64,000 nucleotides of DNA, taken from positions 11,815,495-11,879,494 of the forward strand of contig CM073328.1 in assembly GCA_037043015.1 (NCBI GenBank). Reading direction: 5' to 3'. Positions 44,166-57,048 of the stretch are shown piece by piece (the stretch's first letter is position 1; every line of letters begins with the position of its first letter). This DNA comes from Bryum argenteum. Its lineage: Eukaryota > Streptophyta > Bryopsida > Bryales > Bryaceae. The translations under genes and the position numbers were made by a program. Under the pieces are notes generated by a model that worked only from the letters and a program-made list of their open reading frames with translations, had not been told where the DNA came from and did no database searches.

Positions 44166-47100
44166 TCAGAGAGTGCTCCCTAGCTCACTTGATAGCTGTA
44201 GGATACCCAGCATCTGCAGATACGGGTTTTCCAGCAGCTTTTCGTTGTTGCTCTGCTCAAGCCCAACGACCAGTGTATATTAAGCTTCAGAACTTCGAAG
44301 AAACATAGAATGAGGATAGTGTGACAGTGCAATGAAACATACCTGCTGAGCTTTGAAAACTAGATTATGAAGCATGTGCTGATATGATTCAGGCTCTTCT
44401 CTCATCATCCTCTTCAGTAAAAATGCAGACGTGTAGTATGCAATACGTGCATCTGAATCGTCCAATAGGCCCCTGCAAATGGAGTTCACATGATCGTAAG
44501 CTTGTGAAGGTAAAGAGTAACCATAGCCACAAAGCCGAAAGTGACGAGGAATAGAAACAGTTCATCATTTCAAATACCTGAAAAATTCTTCACCGCCGAC
44601 CTCTTCCAAGGCAGCTTGGTAAGTACTACACTTTCCAATGAGAAGCAACAGAAGCGCGGCACGAACATCGCACGCTCCACCCTCGACTATGCCTCCTCCT
44701 CTACTTCCAACGGCAACCCCAAGGGCCACGTCTTCATTAGCAGAGCTTGCAAGCTGCATCAGAGGCCAATAGAGAAGCGCTGTTGGCATATTCGCTACCA
44801 AAGACTTCGGCGATGCAGCCTGACCATTCAGTAACATGGTAGCCATCGTACTGTCGTGCCCATTGTTGGACAAGCTGATAAGGTTCCCATTCATGTTAAC
44901 GAGATTGTTACTAATCATGCTATTACTCATAGCACTTCTCTCAGGTACAGTACTATCTACACTTCTGTCATGTTCCGGTGTGGTCGCCGGTGTTTCTGGC
45001 CCCTCGTTGGGTGCAGTCTCTTTGCTTTGCTCAACTGGCGGCCATTTCACACATAGTTGAGCAAACATCATGTTGCACATCTGCATTCAGAAAGTTAAAA
45101 CTTGTGAGCCACCGTTCAATGTGAGCAGGGAAACCACCGTGCTAGTGTACTAGAAGAGAGCGTACCTGGAGAATGTTGATGCGGTCTGTGTCATTTGCCG
45201 AGATGACTTGCCACAAAGCGCCATTCATGAGCCCCAACATGGCAAGAGCCCGGTCTTGAGCACTCGAAGTCTTGGCCTCCCCATCTACAGCAACACTTGG
45301 AGTCTCGAGCTCCAACCCAGGTCTCTGACAGTGCAACAAGAGCTTCTCAAGTATATGAATGAAGCCCCGGCGTACGACCGGCTGCTTGGCTTTCAGTAGA
45401 CCGCATAGCAACCGAGCAGCTGACGAGATAGTAGGTGTCTCGCTTGCCTTCTCGGAAGGAGTAGGAGAAGGAGAGGGAGTTTCAGAAGTTCGTTCCAAGC
45501 TACCAAGAAGCGAGAGCTGTCGCTGTAGAGCATGAGTGTTCAATTTACTGGACTGTTTTGAACCTCCGCGCGCCATCTCCGCACAAAGAAGCTCAAGAAG
45601 CCAAGCATACCCGTTGGAGCGGCAGATAGAATGTGGAGAGTGAAGAAGAGTTTTGAGCGTCGTCCAAGCCTTAGTAACTTGTGCTGGCTCTAGCGCTCTA
45701 TCACGGGAAATAGGACTAGTCCCGCCACTAGTATCCACACTTGTAAATCCCTCACTTATCATCGTCACCTTGATTAGATGCTCAAAACTGGAATCAGGGT
45801 GTACGTATACGGCAGCAAGCATATCCAATGATGCTGTGATATCGTCCAACAACTGTCCAAAGGCCAAAAACACAGTAAGTTCAAGAGCCAAATAACCTTC
45901 AGAAGACGATCAAGCTGAAAACTGGAACCTGAAACTGAACAGATTAAGATGCTGATGCTTCATGTACACGAATGAAATTAGCGGACCACATCAACCGTCC
46001 GTACCTGAGCGTTCAGGGTTCCATAGGTCACATCCCGAGCCATAGCAGTAACTATAGACCTGGCAATACTTTCACCAACATTCGGTAAACCCTGCTTAAA
46101 TGCTAGAGCAAAGGATTCGGGGGCATCAGCTAAGATCAATGCTGACACTACGGCCTGCACTTCTTCGCTGCTCGGAGGTTGCTTTTCACCAAAAACTGCG
46201 GCTTGCACGAGATCACCGAGAACAAAGTCTAGAAGCACGGCAAACAGATTTTGTTTTGCTTCTGCGGATTTCGCCCTTGCGTACTGCACAGGAGTGTCCA
46301 CTCTTCATCAAGGACCATCAAACCACTAAAGATTCTATTAACATGAAAATGTACTCCTCTTGGTCGTATCTGAGAATGCGTATACGGCATATACCTGTGT
46401 GATCACTGCATTCTGGTAATACACTCGACAAGGGCTTAACAGGAGCAATTCCTACACAGGAAACCCAAGAGTTCGTGGTCCTAGAGCTAGAGAAACTCGA
46501 GCAACGATGTCGCAATCGAAAATTACCTCGATACAGATGATCTCAACCCCACCCATGAGAGATAGTTGGTCCATGTCAAGGGATACTTTGTTAGGCTCTC
46601 CTTCTGCTTCTACAGGCTGGCGATATAGAAGATTACATGCCATGCGTATGAGACGGCAGTGAACTTCATCAGCCCAGGCGTGCATCCAGCTTACCTCCAA
46701 CAATGAAGTCAGTACCTGGAATCACAAATTCAAAAAAGTTAAAACACCTTCATCCCGGGCATGCTGCATTATTCCACTCGGAATCATATCACGACTCAAG
46801 CCAACAATGAAAGATGGTCTCTGTATCGTTCAGAAGCTGTACAATAATACGTTTATCTTTCACTGAGCTAAAAAAACTTAAAAGAGAGCTATGCAAAGAT
46901 GGGCAATGCTTGACATATTAGACAATATCAGAGGAACACAGAAGAGCATACCCTAATATCTAATCCATCCAACCGTCTTCTGCAAATGCGTCCACTGTCA
47001 CAAACCAAGTACAAGAGACAGCTCAATGCAGCTGACCAAACTCCCTCCTCTGTCTCATCCGCCTGCCAGAAAAGCACAGCCCTTACTTGAGATGTGTAAA

Positions 47101-50100
47101 CGACTTAGCCACTGAGAAATTGCGAAACTGCATTCACATGAACGTTTGGCCACCTCCGAAGGAAGGACTCAATCGTTGAATGATCCACCAGACCGACAGG
47201 AGTGTGTCATATCGCTGAATGACTAGTTGCAGACCTGTCCACGTTATCGACTCTCGAATAGACTCAGCACCACAGAAGAATCGTAAAAAAATATTTGCAG
47301 TGATCTTCACAGATGGGTTCTTAACAGTGAGTCGATAATGGGCAGAAGAGAGGAGTTGAAATCCTGTACCTGAACAAGATAGAGAAGCATCTCGCACACG
47401 ATATCCAGCAACCAGGCTTCAAAGATTTCAACGGCTGCAGGGGTTCCTTTGTCTGGCTTCTCAACTCCTTTTGAGCCTCCATTTTCTTGGTAAGTCCTAT
47501 CTTTCTCTCCACCAGCCAAATCTCCTGCTGACAGTACTGATGAAAATGAACCACCCGTCAAACCAGACGGCTGACTGGGTTCTTCAGCACACGATTGATC
47601 CTCACTTTGCACTGGCTCCAAAAGGTGAGCATGAACGCCTAGGTTGAGTACCAAATCGAAGGCACGAACTCTGACCGCTGCCTGTGTTGAGCTCAACATT
47701 CCCTAGCAAGTGAACACATAGCAGCACCTAATCAATAAGAAGCAACGAGCAACAGATGCAGACCACAAAAATTAATACGCTTAGATCAAAAGCACTCATA
47801 CGGTAGCTGAGGTACTGTTGGGAACTCACAAATGACATCCTCGATCCCACAAACTTAGATGCTTCAAGTTTTAGAGCTAGGAAGTAGCAGTGGATACCTG
47901 TAGCAAAGATAGGGTGAGCGGCGCTGCAGCTCTGGAGTCTGCCATATACCTGTAGATCAGTTCACGCATACTGGAGTGAAGGTCATGCTAAGATAACAGA
48001 TATTGATAACACTCGGCCTCGCACTGCATCCTACAACAGAAAGTTGTGTAACCGAACAACGAGTTATGTCACGTACATATCAATAAGAAGCTTGATAAGT
48101 ACGCTTGCAGCAACATCAGCAGCTTCCAGCGGCACCTTGCCCGCCTGAGTACCATGAGCTGGAGTAGAGGCAGTACTCCCAGATGTGATTGCCTCGGCAC
48201 ACACAGCTGAAACGACTTCCTCCATCTCTGCCTCACTTAACTTCAAAGGCTGCTGCTCACTGCGTCCGCAATACAATAGCCAAAATTAAGTACCACGGTG
48301 GTTGCTACTTGATCAAACATAAACAAACCTGGGGAACCAGTTTGACTGCGCAGAACGCAGCTCTCAAAGCATTACCATGAAATACATACGCATTCTTGGT
48401 CAAACCATTCACCTGTAGTAGCGATACTGAAACAAAGGTCGAGCCCTCCTACGTACAGTGCCTGCAGCGCCTTCTCCATCCCTGAATCACAGGAGTACAT
48501 TCACACAGCTTAGACTCATCCGAACACAAAATGCTTCAATAAAATGAAGAGACGAGAAGCACAGCACAGCCCAGCACAATATCAAAACTGATAAGTGCTG
48601 ATCCTGATCTAGAAACTCGTCAACAGAGTCTACTTATGCGTACCATCGCGGGGATGGTTGATTTTTCCTCTTTGCAGCAGCAATAGCTCGAAGATGGGAT
48701 TTCGCAGCAGTATGATCTGATACAGAAGTCAAAGCAGATGGCCGCAGCAACTGCTCTGTGATACCCCCTTCCCCATTTGTAGCCTTCATCTTCTCACCCT
48801 GCACTACATAGTAATTGACAATTAGATACCACAACGAAACTCATGCAGTAACAATGCATGTACATGAACCTCGGTGTTCAATAAGGATGAATCCTGACGC
48901 TTGGTTTTTAGGTGTAACCTGCTTCTTGTTGGCAGATCCTGTGTCCTTACGATCCATCCCTCGAAGAAGAAGAGCGGCAGCTCCTTGCTCCCCGAGGTGA
49001 GGCAAACGCTCCACATGCGGCCTTGCAATTTCCCCGCTGCCTTACCAGAACACGTATAATGCTGAGTATCTCAACACAGAAGCGGCAAGTTCCAAAACAA
49101 GCACGGTGGGAAGGAACCATGGGATCACTACTACCTGTCCAACATTACCGGAGAAGGCGCCCAAGGCAGCCGGCCGGAGTTATTCGCCCATCGCCACCGT
49201 AACACATCAACAGCAATATAGACAGCATCCTGATCCTCAACAACTTCCAGGCCTTCCGTGCCGCTTCCTGATCTTTTGGATCCATCCCGGTCTTCCTTCA
49301 ATCCCCGTTTGATGCCTCCAGGTCGCGGGGAGCTCGAAGTTGCCGGTGTGAGAGGTTTAGAAAGGCTAGGAGATCCCACCCCACCATAACCCTGGTTTGG
49401 CAAGTGCCGCAATACCAGGGCACGGACAAAGTTTAGTGACTTGACGAGTGGCGCCGAGGCAAATGTGGAGGTTGTGATACCCGATGACATGCCACTACCC
49501 CGGATGCTGCTAGACATGTCACCGGGTTGCACCCAAGGGAGCGATTTCTTACTAGCTGGCTCTGTGATGGCGTTGCATTCAGCAATTATACCCACACAAA
49601 ACGCATCAATCTGCCGAAGAGTGGACACTCGCGGGATATATCTGGTAGCACCCAGGCACTTTGTCAGGTTTCACATTTTACGAACACATGATTCATGTTC
49701 CTTGGCAACTGCAACCGCCTTCCTCAGCATCTCCTCATTTGTAATCACTATACCCACTACCTGTGAGTTACATTCATTTTAATCACAACGAGGAACTTCT
49801 TGTTTGCAGAACTTCTTGGTTATCTTTCATCATAAATCATATATCATCCCAAAAAGTAAAGAGACTCTCAACAAAAACTTGCATATATCCATAAATGACT
49901 TCAGCAGTGACATACCTAAATAGGTACTTCTTGAGAAGCGAAACACACTTCGTGATGACTGGTGGGCTGTAGGAACAACGTAAAACCAGCTTAAGCACAA
50001 GAAGCGATAGCATGTGAATGCACGCCAATGGAAAATTACTCAATAGAGATAAACAGAAACTAAGAGACTGTCGCAACAGATTCGTGGAAATGTACTACGT

Positions 50101-50808
50101 AGCAACCACTCGAAACAGGATAAATAACGATACATTTTGATGCTGATAATAATCACATGATTCATGAATGAGCATGAGGCGTAAAATGAGAAAAGATATG
50201 AGAAGTGGAACAAACCTACGACCTCTCTCAGCCAAAGCATGTTCTATCAGCACGCTGTAAGCTGAGTCTACCGTCATTGAGTTTGCAAGGTAGTCCTGCG
50301 GAACAGCAAGGTGGTTTCAGTACAGAGAAAGTGACCTCAATGTGTGTGCCACCAAGTAAGCTTTGTGTCGATGCATAAAAAAATCTTACAAAACCCTAAA
50401 TCTTGATAAATCCAAAATTAAGCCTTGCTTGATAGTTGGACAGCTATATTCACCCGCAGCTTTCTCTGTTGTTTTCATTCACATTATATATAAATTGGGA
50501 CCGATTTTTGAACAGAGCCAACAGGATGATGATTGTGATGCTGGCGACCAAAGCACCTGCACAGTGCGGAGAGCTTCCGTTGGCGAGACATGGTGGGAGG
50601 ATGACAGGCAATCAGCCACAGCGCGCCGAAGAGGCTCAGGATGCTTTTTGGCCTGTTGTCTCGGCCGCTGGCTACCGCCAGCAACACGACCACTCAAACC
50701 ATCGCGATCGCGGTAACTAGGTTCCCTAGAAGGAGCAGCGAGAACACTAGCTCGCCCACTCATTGACCTCTCCCGCCGCAACGCCCCTCCCTGCTCTGTC
50801 AACGACAT
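44166..50808 (-). CDS. Plant ARM-like protein, At3g12590-type
   Basis: Seventeen exons, all phase-consistent: 50808-50557, 50295-50216, 49966-49916, 49641-49135, 49036-48919, 48798-48644, 48481-48413, 48259-48077, 47949-47898, 47702-47370, 47062-46952, 46715-46527, 46283-46005, 45852-45166, 45080-44578, 44472-44343, 44252-44166; 1261 aa. It matches a conserved plant protein of about 1,200 aa annotated as hypothetical/ARM-like (I recall At3g12590). Shared blocks: HPEPLRRAVADCLSSS, AAKSHLRAIAAAKR, VRAFDLVLNLGVHAHLLEP, CLLYLVCDSGRI, ALILADAPESFALA, NDTDRINILQ, MPTALLYWPLMQLA, VALGVAVGSRGGG, LEEVGGEEFFR, RIAYYTSAFLLKRMM and the C-terminal NEKLLENPYLQM. It is alpha-helical throughout and probably a scaffold. 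Molecular role unknown. Met at 50763 (MSGRASV) is an alternative start. No defects seen. Confidence 0.93.
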
Positions 50809-52930
50809 CCTCACTCACTCTTGTGTTACTTCTCGTCCATCCTCTTCAAAATCCTCCAAGAAACTGTCACCTCGCCCCTCTCGCAAGCTCATCACCACTC
50901 AAACCTAATAATTTTCCCCTGAATCCTCTGAGCTTTCCTAGAAGAATCTTCCACAATATGCAATCCTGTAATACTCCCTTGACTTCGTCGTCGATGCGCG
51001 TTGACCATTCGTCGGCCACACTCCGTACATCTCGCCATTGCAGATTCACCTGTTGCTACCTGCTGTTGTTTCCTCATAGTCTTCCTCACTCTGGATAGAG
51101 CCATTCATCGTCTGATTGTGAATGGGAGAATGTACGTAACCCTAAATTGGTGGAGCGAACTGCGAAACCCTAATGTGGATATGGAAGGGAGGTGCATAAT
51201 GTGCTTGCAGTGTGGTGATGATGATGGAAGGAAGAGGAGAGATGGAGATGGTGGAATGGGCGGGGAAGGGGGCAAGGAGGAGGAAGGGAAGGGGAGAAAG
51301 GGGGCGGAGCTTTCTGTTGTTTGTCGAAGGTTTGATTGAATGGATGGATGAAGTGTTTGGTTTGGATGAATGTGGATGTGGATGAGCTGTTTCCTAGCTG
51401 GGTTTGTCAGGCTTGGGTGCTGACTGCCATTTATGGCAGGTATTTTCAAAGTTATACATTCCGGTCATAACCCATGTTTCTCAACATTCTTAGGATTCTA
51501 TTCAAATTTTGAAGATCGTGAAATGTAAATCAAGGACAAAGATTTGATGATTTCTAGATATGATATATGAATTTCTTTTATAAATCTAAAGATTTCTCAA
51601 GGGATTATCAAGAGTAGATTTGACTTTTGGAACAACATGTGTGATGTAATCTCCTTCTCCATAGTGGCTTGATTTTTTATTTTTTGGTTTTTGATGCCTA
51701 TACCTCGAAGTCTTCTTGTCAAGCTACTCTCTCAATTATCTATTAGTTAAGTCTCACAAGTTTGGTAATGACCTGCAAGCCAGGCTATCCATTTCAATTC
51801 CAAGACCTCTTCAAATATTCCTATTATAGTGCATTTCTTACAATTAGAAAAACTAGAAAAAACAGAAAGTGTGTTTCTTCAACCAGTTAGTGAGGTAAGG
51901 GCATTCCCAACAGATTAGCTAAAGGGACAAGATATCTACATTGAACTAGACAAAGGTCATTTTCCTTTCCCCAATAGACTCGCTATATGACTTGCCACCT
52001 ATGGTGACCCACCAAAGGCTACTCATCCAACTCTCACTCAAGACGCATTGTTTACTTAAAATTAACTTGACTTCTGGAAGATTTCATGCCGCCTATAGGA
52101 ATATCTCAAAACTTTGGGACTTTTGGACTCCAAGTACTTTTGAATTTTGTCATGGTGTAGTAGAAAACAAGGTCATTTAGCAGTTTGTTGAGAAAGGGTG
52201 TGAATTTTAAAAGATGCTATATTTAGAAATACCTCCTCCATAGTTACATTTAGTTAACGAGTTCGTTGGGAATGTCCTAACTATTGCAAATGGGCACAAT
52301 ACAAGGAAAGTTGTCAGGAGCAATATACCTTTGTATCCAGCAACGATTTTCATCTAACATCTCGCTCACAAACATCTCTACTTTGTGAGCCTCCGGGTCA
52401 CTTGCTGCTCTGATTGATTCATATTTCTCATGAGAGATAATATTTGTGCAAATAAGCAACGAAGTCTTGCACACCAAAGCCTATTTGCTAGAGATGCATT
52501 AATATCATCATCAATACAATTGTCTCAAATAATCTAAAATATATGACGAGAGCTATAGGGTTTGATATCTCTTGAAGGAATAATGGCTTTTTACTTTACC
52601 TTGTTTGGTTTTCAAGTAACCTTGAAGCTTACATGAGAAATGGACATGCAAAAATTGAGAATTTTGAACCTCCTTATTTTTTGAGAACATCTCCAACTTG
52701 CACAAGAATTTTGGTATTCACTTCTAGATTACTAAGTACTTTTGACAATCAACAATAAAATGATCAATGATTGTATATGATATTTTAGTTGTTGTTGGGG
52801 TTGACCCCTAAAGTTCTTTGAAAGCGGATTCAGTAACAAGTGGTCCAATATAGTTTGGACGTGATATATTAGCTACATATCTATAAGAAATAATTTGATA
52901 CTAACTACTTATCTACTATTAACCAAACTA
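50809..52930. other. Promoter/leader of ARM-like gene and AT-rich spacer
   Basis: 50.8-51.45 kb is a GC-richer leader with purine-rich GGAAGGGGAG tracts near 51220-51310, where ORFs on both strands are compositional. 51.5-52.9 kb is AT-rich. A possible isolated exon lies at 52330-52477 (listed separately). Confidence 0.5.
52330..52477 (-). other. Possible orphan exon, death-fold-like helix pattern
   Basis: Minus-strand open stretch ISHEKYESIRAASDP...KVEMFVSEMLDEN, followed by a possible donor AAAG/GTATAT near 52330. The pattern of hydrophobic and charged residues looks like helices of a CARD/death-type fold. No neighbouring exon was found. Very tentative. Confidence 0.2.
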
Positions 52931-52933
52931 AGT

Positions 52934-53329
52934 ACATATTAGAGAAATCCGCTAAGTAGTTCCCAGTTTGGACCTTAGTTGATCCCCAGTTGGTCCCCAG
53001 TCCGTTGTTTCGTGCCCAGTTTTCGGTTATCCGCTAAGTAGAGATAACTGGGGACCAAATGCACGAAATTGGGGACCAGATGTTCGGCGCTCGGCGCTGC
53101 CCCTCCGAACTCTTCACTCTAGCTTCTCGCTGTGCTACGGACTGGGCACCAAGTCGAACTAGGGACCAAACTCGGAATACCATCACAATCGGTGCATTCT
53201 TGAGTTTAGCCCCCAGTTCGATCGTAGTGTAAAAAGTTGGTGCCCAGTTCGACGTTTCGTCCCCAGTCCGACCAAAACTAGGTGTTCTCGTCCCCAGTCC
53301 GTCGTACTTAGCGGATTTCTCTAATATGT
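52934..53329. mobile_element. 396-bp element with 25-bp perfect terminal inverted repeats
   Basis: 52934-52958 (ACATATTAGAGAAATCCGCT...) is repeated in inverse at 53305-53329. The interior is much GC-richer than its surroundings and repeats GTCCCCAGT-type motifs in both orientations. No coding capacity. Target duplication not evident. Superfamily unassigned. Confidence 0.82.
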
Positions 53330-53619
53330 CCTTTTAAACTTTGGTTGTCAGTTGTTAAGAACATCTCCAAATGACATGAAACATTGAACAAGGGTATTAA
53401 ATTTAGCACATATTTGAGTCCACACCCCTCCACAAGTATCATTTTTGAAATTTCACTTGTTGAACTTCACCATGTGCCCAACTTCATCACACCATGACAA
53501 AGATTCTCAAGTAATGGAATTTATCAAAATATGGAGCTTAAATCTTTCCAAAAGCCAAGTCAATAGAAGAAAAAAAAATGACTCGATTGGGTGGAAATTG
53601 GGTATGTTACAAACACATA

Positions 53620-54960
53620 TGAGGGCTTGAAGAGCGGCTATCTAATCTATGTATTTTGGTTACAGATTGTTTGAATGGCCTATATAATATTCAAACACAA
53701 CTCAAACACCCTACCCAGCATAATAACCACCCAGACAAGACCATTCTACAAGATATAGTAACACTTCTTCAACAAAGAACACAACCTACATCACTATACA
53801 AAGTACGAGCTCATGAATGCAAATATAGATGGTAACGAAAAAGCCGACAAACTAGCCAAACAAGGTAGAAACAAAGATTATCACAATGCAACATTACCGC
53901 ATGAATTTGCACATTCTACACCATACTACTTTCAAAGAGACTCTATGGATGAAACACGAGATAAAGGTCCTGTAAGATTCCTTGAAAAACATATCATTAA
54001 ATACGATAAGGAAAACAACTTAACAAGACATTGCAAGAAACTTCCCTAATATAAATAAGTGGATAAGTAATAGAGACATAGATGATAAACTATCAAATGA
54101 ATTCTGGATTAATAAACAAATAACAGACCCCCAAAAAACATGTCTCCTCAAACTAAGACACGGTCAATATATGGGCAATGCTAGAAAACAACTATTTTTT
54201 GGCAGAGAACTATACCCATCAATCACATGTTCAATATGCGACTCCCAAGATCCAGACACATGGCTACATGTACTGTTAAAATGCAAGCAACACCATATAC
54301 ATGCGCTTAGAACAAAAAGACACAATAAAGCAGTATGGGAAATTAAAAAACTATTAGTCTCTTCAAAAAAATCGAGATGTTACACCCTAATGAATGCGGG
54401 CACTTGTAATGATAAACCACCAGAAAATACAGTCCCACCATGGCTATTACCATGCACATGTGTACAACAAAGATGTCAATGTAATGCACGACTAAAACCA
54501 GACCTACTATGCATAATAGAATTACCCTACCAATCAAACCCCCCTACATCTCCCAACATCAACCTAAAGGTGCAATTTATAGAATTTACATATTGTAATG
54601 ACAGATTCTCACGAGATACGATTGAGAGAAAATGCAAAAAGACCAACCTCTCATCAACGATATTATTAACAAAGGATGGATAGTTGAACCACTAATAGTA
54701 ATACCATCAGGTGCCAGAACATCCACATACATCCTTTCTACGAAAACCCTAAAAACCAAACTCAAAATACCAAAAAAACTTATAAAAAATACATTCAGAG
54801 AAATAAACACAATAGCTATACATCATGCCATGTCTATAACATTACACAAGAAAAAAATAGAAAGTGGAGAACCACTACCAACAAATATACAACCACCATA
54901 AATCTATAAATAAATAAATTTAAAATTATTTTTAATTAAAAAATAAATTTTAAAAAAATA
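53620..54960 (+). mobile_element. 5'-truncated LINE (RNase H and CCHC tail)
   Basis: The plus strand begins inside an RNase H domain (LVTDCLNGLYNIQ). A one-base break near 53813 leads into NIDGNEKADKLAKQG, the C-terminal block of LINE RNase H. The region linking 54049 and 54171 is open in the next frame (CLLKLRHGQYMGNARKQLFFG). A zinc-knuckle-like CSICDSQDPDTWLHVLLKC follows, then a conserved tail. A further shift lies near 54680, into a frame ending at 54899. The sequence ends in an A/AT-rich tract (54900-54985). It is strongly A-rich on the coding strand. Reverse transcriptase and endonuclease are missing, consistent with 5' truncation. Confidence 0.82.
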
Positions 54961-55235
54961 AAAAATGATTTATAATAATAGTAACCTGTCACAACAGAGG
55001 GGGCCTAAGCTGTTGGAATTTCTTGCCCACTAGCTCTATAGCGCCAGATGATTATAACGATGCTCGAACGAGTTCAACGGGAATCGAACCCGAACCACCG
55101 ATATTACGCATCTATATCTCTTCCAAACAACGTGGTATGTCAACAATGTGACGATCAACAAAACCAAACCTCTTCTTTTATACAAATATGATACATCTCA
55201 AACAACCGTAGCTCACTAGTGCAGGGTCTTTTCTT

Positions 55236-55345
55236 CATGTAGCGTCCACCCTGAGAGGGGTTAGTAGTCCTATACCACTGTTGTTATGTCATGTGGGCAT
55301 ATCATGAACGGTAGGTCGAATAGACACTTTATTCACGCCAACCCT
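55236..55345 (+). mobile_element. SINE fragment related to the 42.3-kb SINE
   Basis: GTCCACCCTGAGAGGG and AGACACTTTATTCACGCC match the 3' half of the SINE at 42267-42624 in the opposite orientation, with similar spacing. Upstream, at 55065-55110, a B-box/T-arm-like sequence (minus: CGGGTTCGATTCCCG) may be part of another, oppositely oriented SINE head. Confidence 0.6.
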
Positions 55346-55349
55346 CACA

Positions 55350-57040
55350 GGTCTCGTGTTCTTCTTCTTTTGTATTTTGGTTAGGCTTCTCAAAACCTTC
55401 AAAAGATTGATATAGATTTTACAGACTCCATAGGATGGTAAAGTAATTTAAAACCCAAGAAAAGTGCAATTTTTGTAGAAGTATATATGAAAATAAGATT
55501 GTAACAACCTTTCATAGCATTAAAAGGGTTTTCAGCTTTCTTGATTTAAAAAAAATGGAAAGGTAATCAAGACAAACGGGACCATGTGAAGTTCCTTTGA
55601 AGGGCTCTTGCTATATTTTGAACTTCATCTGTTGCCCAAAATGTCTCATCGGTATTGCAAATTTCGTGTCATTAAGGTCAATTCTCATATTAAAAAGTGT
55701 TAGTCTTAAGGTATATTTGCACTTGGTCTTAAAAGGTGGTCTTAGAAGGTGGTCTTATCTCTTTAAAAGAGTGTGTGTCCACACCTACATTCTTTAGTAA
55801 TTACCATCCTATATAAATGGCCACATGGTAAACTTCAAAGAATAAAACAATATTAGCTAATATTTGGGAGGACAAAAAATAATTAAGCATTAGAAGGCAA
55901 TTATTAAAAAAACACCACAATCACAAAGATTCCCCAGTTTTGAACATTTAAGAGTAGCCTTAGTTGATGAGGCCTTTGAGGAGCCATGAGGTAAGCGAGG
56001 CTTTTTCAAGCCTCATTGATTGGCACCTTTCCTAAGAAGAAGGGATTCTCCCAATTTTGTGGAAGTGTTAAATTTTAATATATGTATTTAACAAAGTCCG
56101 AGTCACAAGAGGCTTTTAGCTTAATAAATGGCTCCCACCAAGCTCGATAGGTGATCTGATAACTTTAGCTCGCGTAATAAAAAAAAATTAGCCTCGAGAA
56201 AGTTGGGCAAAACTTGATTGATGAAGAATCCCCTCCCAAAGCTCAATTGATAATGATAAGAGGTGCAATGGGTAAAGAACTTGCTCAGTAATCAACACAT
56301 GTTGATGTCCACCAACGAGGAGCACAAAACAATGTTAATTTTGAGCAATCAGTAGTTCATGTGAGTTGCAATTGGGAGTTCATTTATGCTTCTTCAAATC
56401 GTGAATAATCAGCTTAGAAATTAAACAAGTAGAGCAATATCCTATTGTGGTGATGAGAGGACTTTATATATTGTAGTAAGGTGATCAAAGGGCCCCATAA
56501 AGTGCTCTAATCGAACTTGCTTTAACTCTTTGAGACAAAATAAAAAGTGCGTACCTGACAAAGAAAATATAACATATTAAAAATATCATGATTAAGAATA
56601 TTCATAAGAACAAAAAGTAATCTTCATGTAATTTTTTTTCGAGCATAAGTATGTAATCACAACTTCAAATTACAAAAATGACCTTCTACTCTTGTAACCT
56701 TGCTATAGATCACAAATCGACAAAAATTTCTCTTTCCCTTCTTTGACTTCTCTTGTATCTATCTTCTTTTCCATTATTTCTTCTTTTCTTTCTGTTGCTA
56801 TCCGCTTTCTTTATCTCGCTTTCGATGGTTTCCCTTCTTTATCTCTATTTCTTTACCTTGAATCAACACTTGAGAGATTCCATGCAGAGTATCAAATCTT
56901 TGGACAAAGGTGCATGAAGCACTGCCGGCACCCGAATCATCGCCGACCTCCCCTGCTGCAATCCAACCACACTTCTTCGACATAGCTCAATCGGAAAGTA
57001 TCCAAACCCACAAAGCACTTTTGCATGATGGGCAACATTT
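55350..57040. other. AT-rich spacer with a diverged MITE copy
   Basis: 55701-56090 is a diverged relative of the 443-bp element at 24515 (shared segment GAGTGTGTGTCCACACCTAC and flanks). The remainder to 57040 is AT-rich, then becomes the promoter/leader of the peptidase gene. No other gene supported. Confidence 0.55.
55701..56090. mobile_element. Second, eroded copy of the 443-bp TIR element
   Basis: Collinear with 24515-24905. The left end (AGTCTTAAGGTATATTTGCA) is recognisable; the right terminal repeat is lost. An internal AAGGTGGTCTTA duplication is specific to this copy. Confidence 0.7.
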
Positions 57041-57048
57041 GATTGAGT

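Noticed and set aside
50479..51449. ORFs overlapping exon 1 of the ARM-like gene and its upstream region
   Set aside because: Antisense or out-of-frame shadows of exon 1 and of a purine-rich leader.
55065..55110. T-arm-like sequence suggesting a tRNA gene on the minus strand
   Set aside because: No acceptor stem, D-arm or anticodon arm can be paired; better explained as a SINE B-box remnant.
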